Positions 35,574 through 44,130 of a stretch of DNA of 64,000 bases are shown one piece after another (the first letter of the stretch is position 1; each line of letters starts with the position of its first letter). This stretch comes from an uncultured Roseibium sp. (GTDB lineage: Bacteria > Pseudomonadota > Alphaproteobacteria > Rhizobiales > Stappiaceae): positions 434,001 through 498,000 of the forward strand of contig NZ_CANMNP010000001.1 in the NCBI RefSeq assembly GCF_947499295.1, in the 5' to 3' direction. Below the pieces are notes generated by a model, which saw only the letters and a list, made by a program, of their open reading frames with translations, was not told the DNA's origin and searched no databases. Made by a program: the position numbers and the translations under genes.

Positions 35574-36004
35574 CCGTCAAATCCATTTTGTGCGCTATCG
35601 ATGTCTCCCACCAGGACGACATGAAGGTTCTGGAAACCGCGGACAAACTCGCGCGCCTCGACGAAGCGCAGCTTGATGTGATCACTGTCGTGCCGAACTT
35701 CGGCGTGACTCTCGTCAGCTCCTATTTCGACGAGAATTTCCAGGGTGAGATGGTCTCCAAAACACGCCAGGCATTGACCGACACGGTCGGCAGGGTTCTC
35801 GGTCCGGAACGCAACAAGGATGTCAGGCATCTGGTTGCGGCCGGCTCCATCTATGAAGAAATCCTGGAAGCGGCGCGACAGGCCGGTTCGGACCTTATTG
35901 TGATCGGAGCTCACAAACCGGACCTGAAGGAGTTCCTGCTTGGACCGAACGCGGCCCGCGTTGTCCGGCACTCCAATTGTTCAGTCTATGTCGTACGAGG
36001 GTAG
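35570..36004 (+). CDS. Universal stress protein, UspA family (transporter-linked)
   Basis: 144-residue UspA-fold protein: KSILCAIDVSHQDDMKVLETADKLARLDEAQLDVITVVPNF, and the nucleotide-binding end DLIVIGAHKPDLKEFLLGPNAARVVRHSNCSVYVVRG, in which G-x2-9-G(S/T) is present in altered form (GAHKPDLKEFLLGPNA). ATGA overlap with the TRAP permease gene implies that it regulates or accompanies the transporter, as the ATP-binding UspA protein TeaD does for the TeaABC TRAP transporter in Halomonas. Confidence 0.88.
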   Translation: MTVKSILCAIDVSHQDDMKVLETADKLARLDEAQLDVITVVPNFGVTLVSSYFDENFQGEMVSKTRQALTDTVGRVLGPERNKDVRHLVAAGSIYEEILEAARQAGSDLIVIGAHKPDLKEFLLGPNAARVVRHSNCSVYVVRG

Positions 36005-36049
36005 TGCGCTTGGCCGCAGTCATTTGTAGTACCTCACACAGCGTATATT

Positions 36050-36083
36050 CCGGCTGAACCTGAACAAACCCAGTTTCAGCCGG
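36050..36083 (+). terminator. Hairpin after the TAXI-TRAP-UspA operon
   Basis: CCGGCTGAA and TTCAGCCGG form a perfect 9-bp stem around a 16-base loop, 45 bp after the UspA stop. No long T-run follows. The rest of the 36005-36355 gap shows nothing else that I can name. Confidence 0.55.
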
Positions 36084-36355
36084 GATGCTATATGCGATCT
36101 GCCGAATTGGGCATCTGCGCATCCGCTGGTCAGGACCGGTGTTCTGCCGGGATCGCTTTGACCGCTCTGGGGCGGTGGCATGGCGGTGCGTGGAGCTACC
36201 TATCCAGCGTCTTTCTCAATGAAATTGAATTGCCCTCTAGGCAATTCCGACATGACACCCTATTTGATCGTAAGATTGCGATGGATTCCGTTTTCAGGCG
36301 GAAGTCCGATGATCTGAATACACTATCGTCAATTCCGTTCCGGAGGCCAATTCAC

Positions 36356-37228
36356 ATGAGCGACTCTTCCGAATACACGCCACCAAAAATCTGGACCTGG
36401 GAGCAACCCAGCGGCGGCCAATTCGCCAACATCAATCGACCAATTTCGGGTGCAACACAGGAAAAGGATCTTCCTGTCGGCAAACACCCCTTGCAGCTGT
36501 ATTCGCTTGCCACGCCGAACGGGGTGAAGGTGACAGTCATGCTGGAAGAGTTGCTTGAGCTCGGACACAAGGGCGCGGAGTACGACGCTTGGCTCGTTCG
36601 CATCAATGAAGGCGACCAATTCACCAGCGGATTTGTCGGCGCCAACCCGAACTCCAAAATCCCTGCCCTCATGGATCACAGCACCGGAACACCAACCCGC
36701 GTTTTTGAATCTGGCGCCATCCTGGTCTATCTCGCTGAAAAATTTGGTACGTTCCTGCCGAAAGATCCTGCTGCGCGCACGGAAACCATGAACTGGCTCT
36801 TCTGGCAGATGGGGTCAGCTCCTTATGTCGGAGGTGGCTTCGGTCACTTTTATGCCTACGCACCGGAAAAATTCCAGTACCCGATCGACCGCTTCACCAT
36901 GGAAACCAAGCGCCAGCTCGACGTGCTCGACAAGACGCTCGCTGAAAGACCCTTTATTGCAGGCAATGACTATTCGATTGCCGATATGGCCATTTTCCCC
37001 TGGTATGGCGGTCTGGTGCTTGGAAGGCTTTATGACGCCGCGGAGTTCCTGGCGGTCGATGACTACAAACACGTGAAAGCTTGGGCGGAGAAGATCGATG
37101 CGCGTCCCGCGGTTGATCGCGGACGCCGGGTCAATCGTGTTTGGGGCGAGGAAGCCGAACAAGTTCCGGAGCGCCACGATGCCTCTGATCTTGATCTCAA
37201 ACCGGCTGCCGAGGCAGCAGCGGAGTAG
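36356..37228 (+). CDS. yghU: Glutathione S-transferase family, YghU-type disulfide-bond reductase
   Basis: 290 residues closely resembling E. coli YghU along the whole length: KIWTWEQPSGGQFANINRPISG at the start, LPVGKHPLQLYSLATPNGVKVTVMLEEL, NPNSKIPALMDH, RVFESGAILVYLAEKFG, TETMNWLFWQMGSAPYVGGGFGHFYAYAP and ERHDASD near the end. YghU binds two glutathiones and reduces disulfides. GGAGG lies nine bases before the ATG at 36356; the upstream 87 codons of open frame have no ribosome site. Single gene unit. Confidence 0.93.
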   Translation: MSDSSEYTPPKIWTWEQPSGGQFANINRPISGATQEKDLPVGKHPLQLYSLATPNGVKVTVMLEELLELGHKGAEYDAWLVRINEGDQFTSGFVGANPNSKIPALMDHSTGTPTRVFESGAILVYLAEKFGTFLPKDPAARTETMNWLFWQMGSAPYVGGGFGHFYAYAPEKFQYPIDRFTMETKRQLDVLDKTLAERPFIAGNDYSIADMAIFPWYGGLVLGRLYDAAEFLAVDDYKHVKAWAEKIDARPAVDRGRRVNRVWGEEAEQVPERHDASDLDLKPAAEAAAE

Positions 37229-37237
37229 GCATCTCAG

Positions 37238-37272
37238 TTCGCCGCGGCCCCTGAAAACGGGGGCGCGGCGAA
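37238..37272 (+). terminator. GC-rich hairpin after yghU
   Basis: TTCGCCGCGGCCCC and GGGGGCGCGGCGAA form a 14-bp stem with one mismatch, nine bases after the yghU stop. The T-run is on the opposite strand, so termination on the plus strand may be imperfect. Confidence 0.55.
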
Positions 37273-37335
37273 AAATGTCATATTAATTGCCGTGTAGTGA
37301 GCCAACTGTCTCACAGATTGCGCAGCGCAAAAAAA

Positions 37336-37361
37336 TACTAATCAATTCGAAATTCTTAGTA
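37336..37361. promoter_or_regulatory. Dyad in the AT-rich region before pntA
   Basis: TACTAA at 37336-37341 and TTAGTA at 37356-37361 flank AATT repeats, giving a 26-bp imperfect dyad (9 of 12 positions). A second short dyad, CGTTGC-AA-GCAACG, follows at 37379-37392. Both lie in the 394-bp, locally AT-rich gap before pntA, which otherwise contains no gene. Candidate regulatory sites only. Confidence 0.35.
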
Positions 37362-37622
37362 ATTCGGCAAAGGAATTGCGTTGCAAGCAACGTCGTTTTC
37401 TCATTTCCGCACCCGAGCTGTGCGATAAAGTTTAGCGCCTTTCATAAAGCTGCGCGGAAATACCGCCCAATTCTAAGGCAATCGCACCTTGTCATAAGTA
37501 GTTTTTTTGTTTCTATATGCGCTGCACACATGCATGCCCCCCGGTTTGTCGACGTCCTCAACGTCTGATCGCGTGGGTAAATTTTCGATTGGCCTCTCCC
37601 GGTCACCATCTTGGAGCGACAT

Positions 37623-39206
37623 ATGTCAGAAGCGCTGATAATCGGCACACCGAAGGAAACCTTCCCCGGGGAGGCCCGTGTGGCAATGACCCCGGAATCG
37701 GCTAAGCAACTCCAGAAACTCGGCTATTCTTGCGTGATCCAAAGTGGTGCAGGCAAAGCAGCAGGGTTCTCGGACGAGGCTTACAAGGAAGCCGGTGTCG
37801 AGGTTATCAAGACCGCACCAAGCCTTTGGAAACGATCCGATATCATTTCCAAAGTGCGCCAGCCGGATGACAAGGAACTTGGTTACCTCACCAAGGGCAA
37901 GACCCTGATTTCCTTTTTCAATCCGGGCGGAAACGAAACCGGGATGGAAGCTGCCAAGGACAAGGGCGCCAACGTCATTGCCATGGAAATGGTGCCGCGC
38001 ATTTCGCGTGCCCAGAAAATGGACGCGCTCAGCTCCATGGCGAATATCGCCGGGTATAGAGCCGTTATTGAAGCCGGCAACAATTTCGGCCGCTTTTTCA
38101 CCGGCCAGATCACGGCGGCGGGCAAGGTTCCTCCCGCAAAGGTTCTTGTTGTTGGCGCCGGTGTGGCTGGGCTTGCAGCGATCGGCACCTCTACGTCTCT
38201 CGGCGCAGTGACCTACGCCTTTGACGTTCGTCCGGAAGTCGCCGAGCAAGTGGAATCCATGGGTGCTGAATTCGTTTACCTGGATTTCGAAGAAGAACAG
38301 CAGGATGGTGCGGCGACCGGAGGATATGCCAGCGTGTCGTCGCCGGAGTTTCGGGAGGCCCAACTTGCCAAATTCCGCGAACTTGCTCCCGAAATGGACA
38401 TCGTCATCACAACTGCGCTGATTCCGAACCGGGACGCTCCGAAACTCTGGCTTGAAGACATGGTCAAGGCCATGAAACCAGGCTCTGTCATTATCGATCT
38501 TGCGGCCGAACGCGGCGGCAATGTCGAAGGAACCGTCAAGGACGAAAAAGTCGTTACGGACAACGGTGTTACCATTGTCGGCTACACCGACTTCCCTTCA
38601 AGGATGGCGTCCCAGTCTTCGACGCTTTATGCCACCAACATTCGCCACATGATGACAGATCTGACGCCGGAAAAAGACGGCCAGATCGCCCACAACATGG
38701 AAGATGACGTCATCCGTGGTGCAACTGTTGCCTTCGAAGGGGAGATCACCTTCCCCCCGCCTCCACCCAAGGTTCAGGCGATCGCAGCAAAATCGAAGGA
38801 AAAGCCGAAGGAGCTGACACCTGAAGAAAAGCGTCAGCAGGAGGCTGAGGCATTCAAGGCACAAACCAAACAACAGGTCACGCTGCTCGCAGTCGGCGGT
38901 CTGGCGCTGCTCCTTGTCGGCCTTGTCGCGCCGGCAAGTTTCATGCAGCACTTCATCGTTTTCGTGCTTTCGGTCTTTGTCGGGTTCCAGGTTATCTGGA
39001 ACGTCAGCCATTCACTACACACACCGCTCATGGCGGTGACGAACGCGATTTCCTCGATCATCATTCTTGGGGCCTTGATGCAAATCGGGTCTGGATCCTT
39101 CCTGGTTATCCTGCTTGCCGGCGTCTCCATCTTCATGGCGGGGATCAACATTTTCGGCGGTTTCCTCGTCACCCGGCGCATGCTCGCCATGTTCCAGAAA
39201 TCTTAA
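37623..39206 (+). CDS. pntA: NAD(P) transhydrogenase alpha subunit
   Basis: 527 residues: a soluble NAD(H)-binding dI domain (starts IIGTPKETFPGEARVAMTPES; Rossmann stretch VLVVGAGVAGLAAIGTSTSLGA about 180-201; DVRPEVAEQVESMGAEFVYLD) followed by a charged linker and four C-terminal membrane helices of dII. In some alphaproteobacteria these are split into PntAA and PntAB, here they are one chain. ATG 37623 has GGAG seven bases upstream. With PntB it uses the proton gradient to make NADPH from NADH. Confidence 0.95.
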   Translation: MSEALIIGTPKETFPGEARVAMTPESAKQLQKLGYSCVIQSGAGKAAGFSDEAYKEAGVEVIKTAPSLWKRSDIISKVRQPDDKELGYLTKGKTLISFFNPGGNETGMEAAKDKGANVIAMEMVPRISRAQKMDALSSMANIAGYRAVIEAGNNFGRFFTGQITAAGKVPPAKVLVVGAGVAGLAAIGTSTSLGAVTYAFDVRPEVAEQVESMGAEFVYLDFEEEQQDGAATGGYASVSSPEFREAQLAKFRELAPEMDIVITTALIPNRDAPKLWLEDMVKAMKPGSVIIDLAAERGGNVEGTVKDEKVVTDNGVTIVGYTDFPSRMASQSSTLYATNIRHMMTDLTPEKDGQIAHNMEDDVIRGATVAFEGEITFPPPPPKVQAIAAKSKEKPKELTPEEKRQQEAEAFKAQTKQQVTLLAVGGLALLLVGLVAPASFMQHFIVFVLSVFVGFQVIWNVSHSLHTPLMAVTNAISSIIILGALMQIGSGSFLVILLAGVSIFMAGINIFGGFLVTRRMLAMFQKS

Positions 39207-39218
39207 GGAGGCCGAACG

Positions 39219-40652
39219 ATGGAATTCGGTTTTACGACTGCCGTCTATGTTGTCGCGGCTGTTCTTTTCATTCTGTCTCTTGGCGGTCTTTCGGGTGAGG
39301 AAAGTGCGAAACGCGCTGTGTGGTACGGCATCGCCGGCATGGCGCTGGCTGTTGTCGCGACACTGATTGGCCCAGGCTCGGGCCTTTGGCTCCTGTCAGT
39401 CGCGTTGATCGCTGCAGGCGGCATCATCGGCTACTATGTCGCTCAGCGCGTTCAGATGACAGAGATGCCGCAGCTTGTTGCCGCGATGCACTCGCTGGTG
39501 GGTCTTGCAGCCGTCTTTGTGGGCTTTAACGCCTATATCGAACTCGTGCGTGTCAACGGCATGAGCGAAGAGGAACGCCATGCGCTGGAGGGTTTTGCCG
39601 CTATCCTCGCCCACAAAACGCCGATTGAGCAGTCAATCCTGCGCGTTGAGGTTTTCCTGGGTGTGTTTATTGGTGCTGTGACCTTTACAGGTTCGGTCAT
39701 TGCCTTCGGCAAGCTGGCAGGCAAAGTCACATCGAAAGCCGAAAAGCTTCCGGGCGGTCATATGCTGAATGCGAGCGCGGCTGCTCTCAGCGTCATTCTG
39801 CTCCTTCTTTTCCTGAACGGAGCCGGAATCTGGACGCTGATCCTGATGACATTGCTCGCATTCTTCATCGGATATCACCTCATCATGGGCATCGGCGGCG
39901 CCGATATGCCGGTTGTGGTGTCGATGCTGAACTCCTATTCAGGCTGGGCCGCTGCCGCCATCGGCTTCTCGCTCGGCAACGATCTGCTGATTGTCGTCGG
40001 TGCTCTTGTCGGCTCGTCCGGTGCGATCCTCTCCTACATCATGTGCAAGGCGATGAACCGCTCTTTCATCTCGGTGATCCTTGGAGGCTTCGGCAACACG
40101 ACCGGTCCTGCCATGGAAGTGGAAGGCGAGCAGATCGCCATCGATTCCGACGGCGTTGTCGCGGCGCTGGACGATGCAGACAGCGTCATCATCGTCCCGG
40201 GTTACGGCATGGCAGTTGCCCAGGCGCAGCAGTCGGTCAGCGAGTTGACCAAGCGCCTGCGTGGCAAGGGCAAAGACGTTCGATTTGCAATCCACCCGGT
40301 TGCCGGCCGCTTGCCCGGTCACATGAACGTGCTGCTGGCTGAAGCAAAAGTGCCTTATGACATTGTGATGGAAATGGACGAAATAAACGATGACTTCCCA
40401 TCAACGGACGTCGTCATCGTTATCGGCTCCAACGACATCGTCAATCCGGCGGCACAGGACGACCCGAACTCACCGATTGCCGGCATGCCGGTGCTGGAAG
40501 TCTGGAAAGCCAAACAGGTCTTCGTTTCCAAACGCGGCCAGGGCACCGGGTATTCCGGCATCGAAAACCCGCTCTTCTTCAAAGACAATACGCGAATGTA
40601 TTACGGCGATGCCAAGGCCAGCCTCGACAAGCTGCTGACACAGATCAGCTAA
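39219..40652 (+). CDS. pntB: NAD(P) transhydrogenase beta subunit
   Basis: 477 residues: about nine membrane helices forming the rest of the proton channel, then the NADP(H)-binding dIII domain with [53 protein letters not shown] and [33 protein letters not shown], all near-invariant in PntB. It starts 12 bp after pntA with AAGGAGG just upstream, so both are made together. A strong hairpin terminates the unit. Confidence 0.95.
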   Translation: MEFGFTTAVYVVAAVLFILSLGGLSGEESAKRAVWYGIAGMALAVVATLIGPGSGLWLLSVALIAAGGIIGYYVAQRVQMTEMPQLVAAMHSLVGLAAVFVGFNAYIELVRVNGMSEEERHALEGFAAILAHKTPIEQSILRVEVFLGVFIGAVTFTGSVIAFGKLAGKVTSKAEKLPGGHMLNASAAALSVILLLLFLNGAGIWTLILMTLLAFFIGYHLIMGIGGADMPVVVSMLNSYSGWAAAAIGFSLGNDLLIVVGALVGSSGAILSYIMCKAMNRSFISVILGGFGNTTGPAMEVEGEQIAIDSDGVVAALDDADSVIIVPGYGMAVAQAQQSVSELTKRLRGKGKDVRFAIHPVAGRLPGHMNVLLAEAKVPYDIVMEMDEINDDFPSTDVVIVIGSNDIVNPAAQDDPNSPIAGMPVLEVWKAKQVFVSKRGQGTGYSGIENPLFFKDNTRMYYGDAKASLDKLLTQIS

Positions 40653-40668
40653 GGTCCTCAAGACAGAC

Positions 40669-40691
40669 AACCCCGGCCACGAGCCGGGGTT
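40669..40691 (+). terminator. Terminator after pntAB
   Basis: AACCCCGGC and GCCGGGGTT form a perfect 9-bp stem with a five-base loop 16 bp after the pntB stop. It can also serve the convergent small secreted protein gene ending at 40733. Confidence 0.8.
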
Positions 40692-40732
40692 GATCGTTTC
40701 AACGCGACGAAAAAGAGCTGTAACCAGGCGTT

Positions 40733-41185
40733 CTATTGCCGGGTGTACGACACTCCGTTCTGGCCACTGCTATTTGTCCATGTGAAGGAGTTCGGACCGG
40801 TCACGAAGATCCTGTGTCCGGAAGCGGAATTGTACTGGCTGGCACCACTGCGGATATAGCGGGAGGTCTTGCCATCCACGTCACCACCAGCCATCCGTGT
40901 GATCACGATCTCGCTTGGGGAAGCATTGACGCGTTCGATCATCTGGCGCCCGTCTTTCCAAACGCCAAAATAAAGCCCGCTCTGCAAGGCTGGAGCATAT
41001 TGGGCAAACATCAAGTCTCCTCTTGGACCCGTGTGCCCCGTGCAAATCATCTGGCTGCCGTGGCTCGCACAGAACTGACCAGGGGCCGCCGTCGCAAAAG
41101 CCGGCAGTCCAACGACAGCTCCAAGAAGGCATAGTGCAGCCAGGGCGGCACTCAACATTTGCCCGTGCCCCGCAAGCGGTGACAT
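40733..41185 (-). CDS. Small secreted protein of unknown function
   Basis: About 150 residues with an export signal (MLSAALAALCLLGAVVGLPAFATA) and a mature part containing two cysteines (QFCASHGSQMICTG) that could pair. The C-terminal half is rich in Ser, Asn and Gly (SQYNSASGHRIFVTGPNSFTWTNSSGQNGVSY). I recognise no family. The start is unsure: an ATG at 41221 has AAGGAG touching it with no spacing, the ATG at 41185 has no clear ribosome site, and an ATG at 41158 begins the hydrophobic core directly. Single gene, convergent with pntB. Confidence 0.6.
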   Translation of the reverse strand: MSPLAGHGQMLSAALAALCLLGAVVGLPAFATAAPGQFCASHGSQMICTGHTGPRGDLMFAQYAPALQSGLYFGVWKDGRQMIERVNASPSEIVITRMAGGDVDGKTSRYIRSGASQYNSASGHRIFVTGPNSFTWTNSSGQNGVSYTRQ

Positions 41186-41298
41186 TTTTTCACAAAGGAC
41201 TTTCAAATAAAGGTTCGGCATCTCCTTAATCTCTCTCTTCCAGCAATACATGAGCTTGCGTCAGCTCCAAGCGCGGTGAACGCCATGAGAAAGAGGTG

Positions 41299-41424
41299 AG
41301 ATCCGTTCCCCCAAGCCCCTATGAGGTTAAACCCCCAATGTGCTCAGCAGCGATGAGCGCTGAAGCCAGAACGGATCTACAGACAGCATGAAGCCGCCCA
41401 CTAGGGGCGGCTTCGGATTTTTTT
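41299..41424 (+). ncRNA. Candidate structured small RNA with intrinsic terminator
   Basis: Between two minus-strand genes the plus strand shows AGATCCGTTC (41299-41308) and its exact complement GAACGGATCT (41369-41378), a perfect 10-bp stem closing a 60-base domain. Inside are three C-runs (CCCCC, GCCCC, ACCCCC) that would be unpaired or pair with short G tracts, and a CAGC-A-GC / GC-GCTG hairpin. Eleven bases after the closing stem comes a textbook terminator: GAAGCCGCCC, ACTAG, GGGCGGCTTC, then seven T from 41418. No plus-strand gene lies upstream within 600 bp, so the terminator seems to end a short non-coding transcript. I cannot match it to a known family. Promoter not identified. Confidence 0.45.
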
Positions 41425-41442
41425 GGCTGAGCTGCTGCGCAG

Positions 41443-42984
41443 TTAGCCGTACTTCTTGATTTCACCGGATTTCAGACGGCTCAGGTAGCTGTTGACCTCC
41501 CGCTTGACGATCGGCATCAGCGCATAAAGCGCGATGATGTTGACAACCGCCATTGCGAAGATCGCTGCGTCTGAGAAGTCGATCACCGGGCCCAGGCTTG
41601 CTGCTGCTCCGATAACAACGAAGATGCAGAAGATGACCTTGAACACAAGCTCTTTGGTCTTGCCTTCACCGAACAGGAAGGTCCAGGCTTTCAGGCCGTA
41701 GTAGGACCAGCTGATCATCGTCGAGAAAGCAAACAGGACAACCGCAATTGCGAGGATGTACTGGAACCAGCCGAATGAAGCGGAGAAGGCCGCCGATGTC
41801 AGAGCAACACCTGAGTTGCCATCAACAGTCTGAATGGCGGTTCCGCCCTCATTGAGAAGGTAGAGACCCGTTTGCGGATCGGAAACCAGCTGACCGGTGA
41901 TGATGATCACGAGGGCCGTCATCGTACAAATCACAACGGTGTCGATGAATGGTTCCAGGAGAGAAACGAAGCCTTCCGTGATCGGTTCCTTTGTCCTAAC
42001 CGCGGAGTGTGCGATCGCCGCGGAGCCGACGCCGGCTTCGTTGGAGAATGCAGCCCGTTTGAAACCCTGAATAAGTGCACCGACAAAACCGCCGGCAACT
42101 CCAAGACCTGTAAACGCCCCTTCGAAGATCTGACCGAACGCCCAACCGATCTTGTCAGCATTCATCAGAATGATAACCAGAGCAGTGATGACATAAAGAA
42201 CACCCATGAACGGCACGACTTTTTCCGTCACTGATGCAATGGATTTCAGTCCGCCGACGATGACCGCAAATACGATTGCTGCAAACACCAGACCGGTGAT
42301 CCAGCCAGGATAGTCGCCAACGACATTTGCGATCTGAGCATGAGCCTGGTTGGCCTGGAACATGTTCCCGCCGCCAAGCGAACCGAGGATACAGAAGATC
42401 GCGAACAGAACAGCCAGGATCTTGCCTGCAGGCAGGCCGCGTTCCTCAAAACCCTTGGTCATGTAGTACATTGGTCCACCGGAAACGGTGCCGTCGGAGT
42501 ACTCATTCCGGTATTTGACGCCAAGCGTACACTCGGTGAATTTGGAGGCCATTCCCATCAGGCCCGCAAGGATCATCCAAAAAGTCGCTCCCGGCCCCCC
42601 GATGCCAACGGCAACAGCAACACCGGCAATGTTTCCAAGTCCGACAGTGCCGGATAGCGCCGTTGCAAGTGCCTGAAAGTGGCTTACCTCACCCGCGTCA
42701 TTCGGGTCTGAGTAATCGCCTTTGACGAGGGCTATAGAATGCGGGAAAGCCCGAAACTGAATGAAGCCGAAGTAGATTGTAAAAACTGTCGCGGCGATCA
42801 CCAGCCAGGCAACGATCCAGGGAAAGGACGTTCCCGGAAACGGGCTGAAGATGAAGCTGACGAACCAGCCGGTGGAACTTGCAAAAACTGAATTGATCTG
42901 TTCGTCAATCGATTGAGCCATCGCCGGCGCGGATACGCAAAGCGAGGCGAATGCGGCCAGAACCGCAGCACTGATGTTTTTCAT
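41443..42984 (-). CDS. Sodium:alanine/glycine symporter (AGCS family)
   Basis: 513-residue transporter that brings small neutral amino acids in with Na+. Family signature is near ATALSGTVGLGNIAGVAVAVGIGGPGATFWMILAGLMGMASKFTECTLGVKYR; also GGPMYYMTKG, and KRAAFSNEAGVGSAAIAHSAVRTKEPITEGFVSLLEPFIDTVVICTMTALVI. An N-terminal signal-like helix ending AMA precedes the first channel helix. ATG at 42984 is preferred, with GGAAGG upstream. It is 21 bp downstream of a UspA gene and divergent from an Lrp-type regulator. Confidence 0.93.
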   Translation of the reverse strand: MKNISAAVLAAFASLCVSAPAMAQSIDEQINSVFASSTGWFVSFIFSPFPGTSFPWIVAWLVIAATVFTIYFGFIQFRAFPHSIALVKGDYSDPNDAGEVSHFQALATALSGTVGLGNIAGVAVAVGIGGPGATFWMILAGLMGMASKFTECTLGVKYRNEYSDGTVSGGPMYYMTKGFEERGLPAGKILAVLFAIFCILGSLGGGNMFQANQAHAQIANVVGDYPGWITGLVFAAIVFAVIVGGLKSIASVTEKVVPFMGVLYVITALVIILMNADKIGWAFGQIFEGAFTGLGVAGGFVGALIQGFKRAAFSNEAGVGSAAIAHSAVRTKEPITEGFVSLLEPFIDTVVICTMTALVIIITGQLVSDPQTGLYLLNEGGTAIQTVDGNSGVALTSAAFSASFGWFQYILAIAVVLFAFSTMISWSYYGLKAWTFLFGEGKTKELVFKVIFCIFVVIGAAASLGPVIDFSDAAIFAMAVVNIIALYALMPIVKREVNSYLSRLKSGEIKKYG

Positions 42985-43005
42985 TTGAATTTCGCCTTCC
43001 AAGAC

Positions 43006-43440
43006 TTACGGAACGATGGTGACCGGAACAGGCGCTGCCTGTGCCAGACTTCCGGCAACGGAACCGAAGATGCGTGATGACAGTTTGGATTGGCCGGTAC
43101 GACCGATCACGAGGTGATCCACTCCTTCTTCTTCCGCAATCTTGATGAGCGTTTCTGCGATGTGACCGTAGCGCAGCTCCGAGGCAACCTCGAGCCCGGT
43201 ACCGGCCAGTTTGGTCAGAACGGGTTCCAGTACGGCAGTTTGCGCCCGTTCCAGTTCCTCGTTCCGTCTCGCGTGCCGTTCTTCAATTTCCGTAGGTGTC
43301 AGGAAAGTATAGGGCGACCACTCGAGCACATGGGCTAACACGAGCCCTGCTCCTCCCGCCTTTGCCAAACCAACCGCGAACTCCACTGCGTTCATGGCGT
43401 TTTCGCTGCCGTCATATCCGACGACGATCCTCTTAGACAT
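43006..43440 (-). CDS. Universal stress protein, UspA family
   Basis: 144 residues with the ATP-binding UspA motif intact: KRIVVGYDGSENAMNAVEFAVGLAKAGGAGLVLAHVLEW at the start and HLVIGRTGQSKLSSRIFGSVAGSLAQAAPVPVTIVP at the end (G-x2-G-x9-G-S-type loop). First gene of a two-gene unit with the AGCS symporter, so probably tied to that transporter. Faces an Lrp-type regulator. Confidence 0.9.
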   Translation of the reverse strand: MSKRIVVGYDGSENAMNAVEFAVGLAKAGGAGLVLAHVLEWSPYTFLTPTEIEERHARRNEELERAQTAVLEPVLTKLAGTGLEVASELRYGHIAETLIKIAEEEGVDHLVIGRTGQSKLSSRIFGSVAGSLAQAAPVPVTIVP

Positions 43441-43512
43441 GATTATTTTCCCCTGTCGTGCGGCGTTTTGCCGTAGGTAAATTTAGCCAGCACTCGATCA
43501 TAAAAGTTCTCG

Positions 43513-43556
43513 AATTTCGGCAAAATTAGGATATTTTATGAATAATTATCGAAATT
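43513..43556. promoter_or_regulatory. Candidate Lrp operator between uspA-agcS and lrp
   Basis: AATTTCG at 43513-43519 and CGAAATT at 43550-43556 are perfect inverse copies 30 bp apart in a very AT-rich 141-bp divergent region. Lrp proteins bind AT-rich, weakly dyadic DNA, so this is a plausible shared operator. Confidence 0.4.
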
Positions 43557-43581
43557 AAGCGGAGTTTTCGGAATATTTCTC

Positions 43582-44040
43582 ATGGATGCCATTGACCAGA
43601 AAATTCTTACAGCCTTGCAAATTGACAGCCGCATCTCCATGGCCAGGCTTTCTGAACAGGTTGGCCTGTCCCTTTCGGCCTGTCACCGACGGGTCAAACT
43701 GCTGGAAGCAAATGGCGTGATTTCAGGCTATACGGTGCGGCTGGAGCGAAGTGCGCTGAATCTGGAGATCCAGGTCTTTATCGAAGTCAAACTGACAAGC
43801 GCGCGCACCGACGACATCACGGCCTTTGAAAGCGCGATCGCGAAAATGCCCGAAATTCTCGAATGTCATCTGATATCGGGAGAATTCGACTATCTCATTC
43901 GACTTGTCGCGAAAAACACCGCTGCTTACGAGAAGCTCTATCGGAACAGGCTCTCGCAGATCCCGTCAGTGTCACAAATGAAAACGCTGCTTAGCCTCAG
44001 CACGGTGAAAGAATTTCGCGGCCTGTATCTGGAACCGTGA
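43582..44040 (+). CDS. Lrp/AsnC-family transcriptional regulator
   Basis: 152 residues. Helix-turn-helix at about 3-50 (IDQKILTALQIDSRISMARLSEQVGLSLSACHRRVKLLEANGVISGY) and the RAM ligand domain (VFIEVKLTS, LECHLISGEFDYLIRLVAKN). Divergent from the uspA-symporter unit, so a likely amino-acid-responsive regulator of alanine or glycine uptake. Followed by a perfect 10-bp hairpin. Confidence 0.88.
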   Translation: MDAIDQKILTALQIDSRISMARLSEQVGLSLSACHRRVKLLEANGVISGYTVRLERSALNLEIQVFIEVKLTSARTDDITAFESAIAKMPEILECHLISGEFDYLIRLVAKNTAAYEKLYRNRLSQIPSVSQMKTLLSLSTVKEFRGLYLEP

Positions 44041-44053
44041 AAAGCAACGTATG

Positions 44054-44078
44054 ACCTGCGCTCTACCTGAGCGCAGGT
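44054..44078. terminator. Hairpin between lrp and mdeB (convergent)
   Basis: ACCTGCGCTC, loop TACCT, GAGCGCAGGT: perfect 10-bp stem between convergent genes ending at 44040 and 44131. No T-run; still a likely bidirectional terminator. Confidence 0.6.
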
Positions 44079-44130
44079 GCGGGCGTGCCAGCCCTTCAAA
44101 CGCGATAGGGCTTATCGTGTGCAGAAGTGG

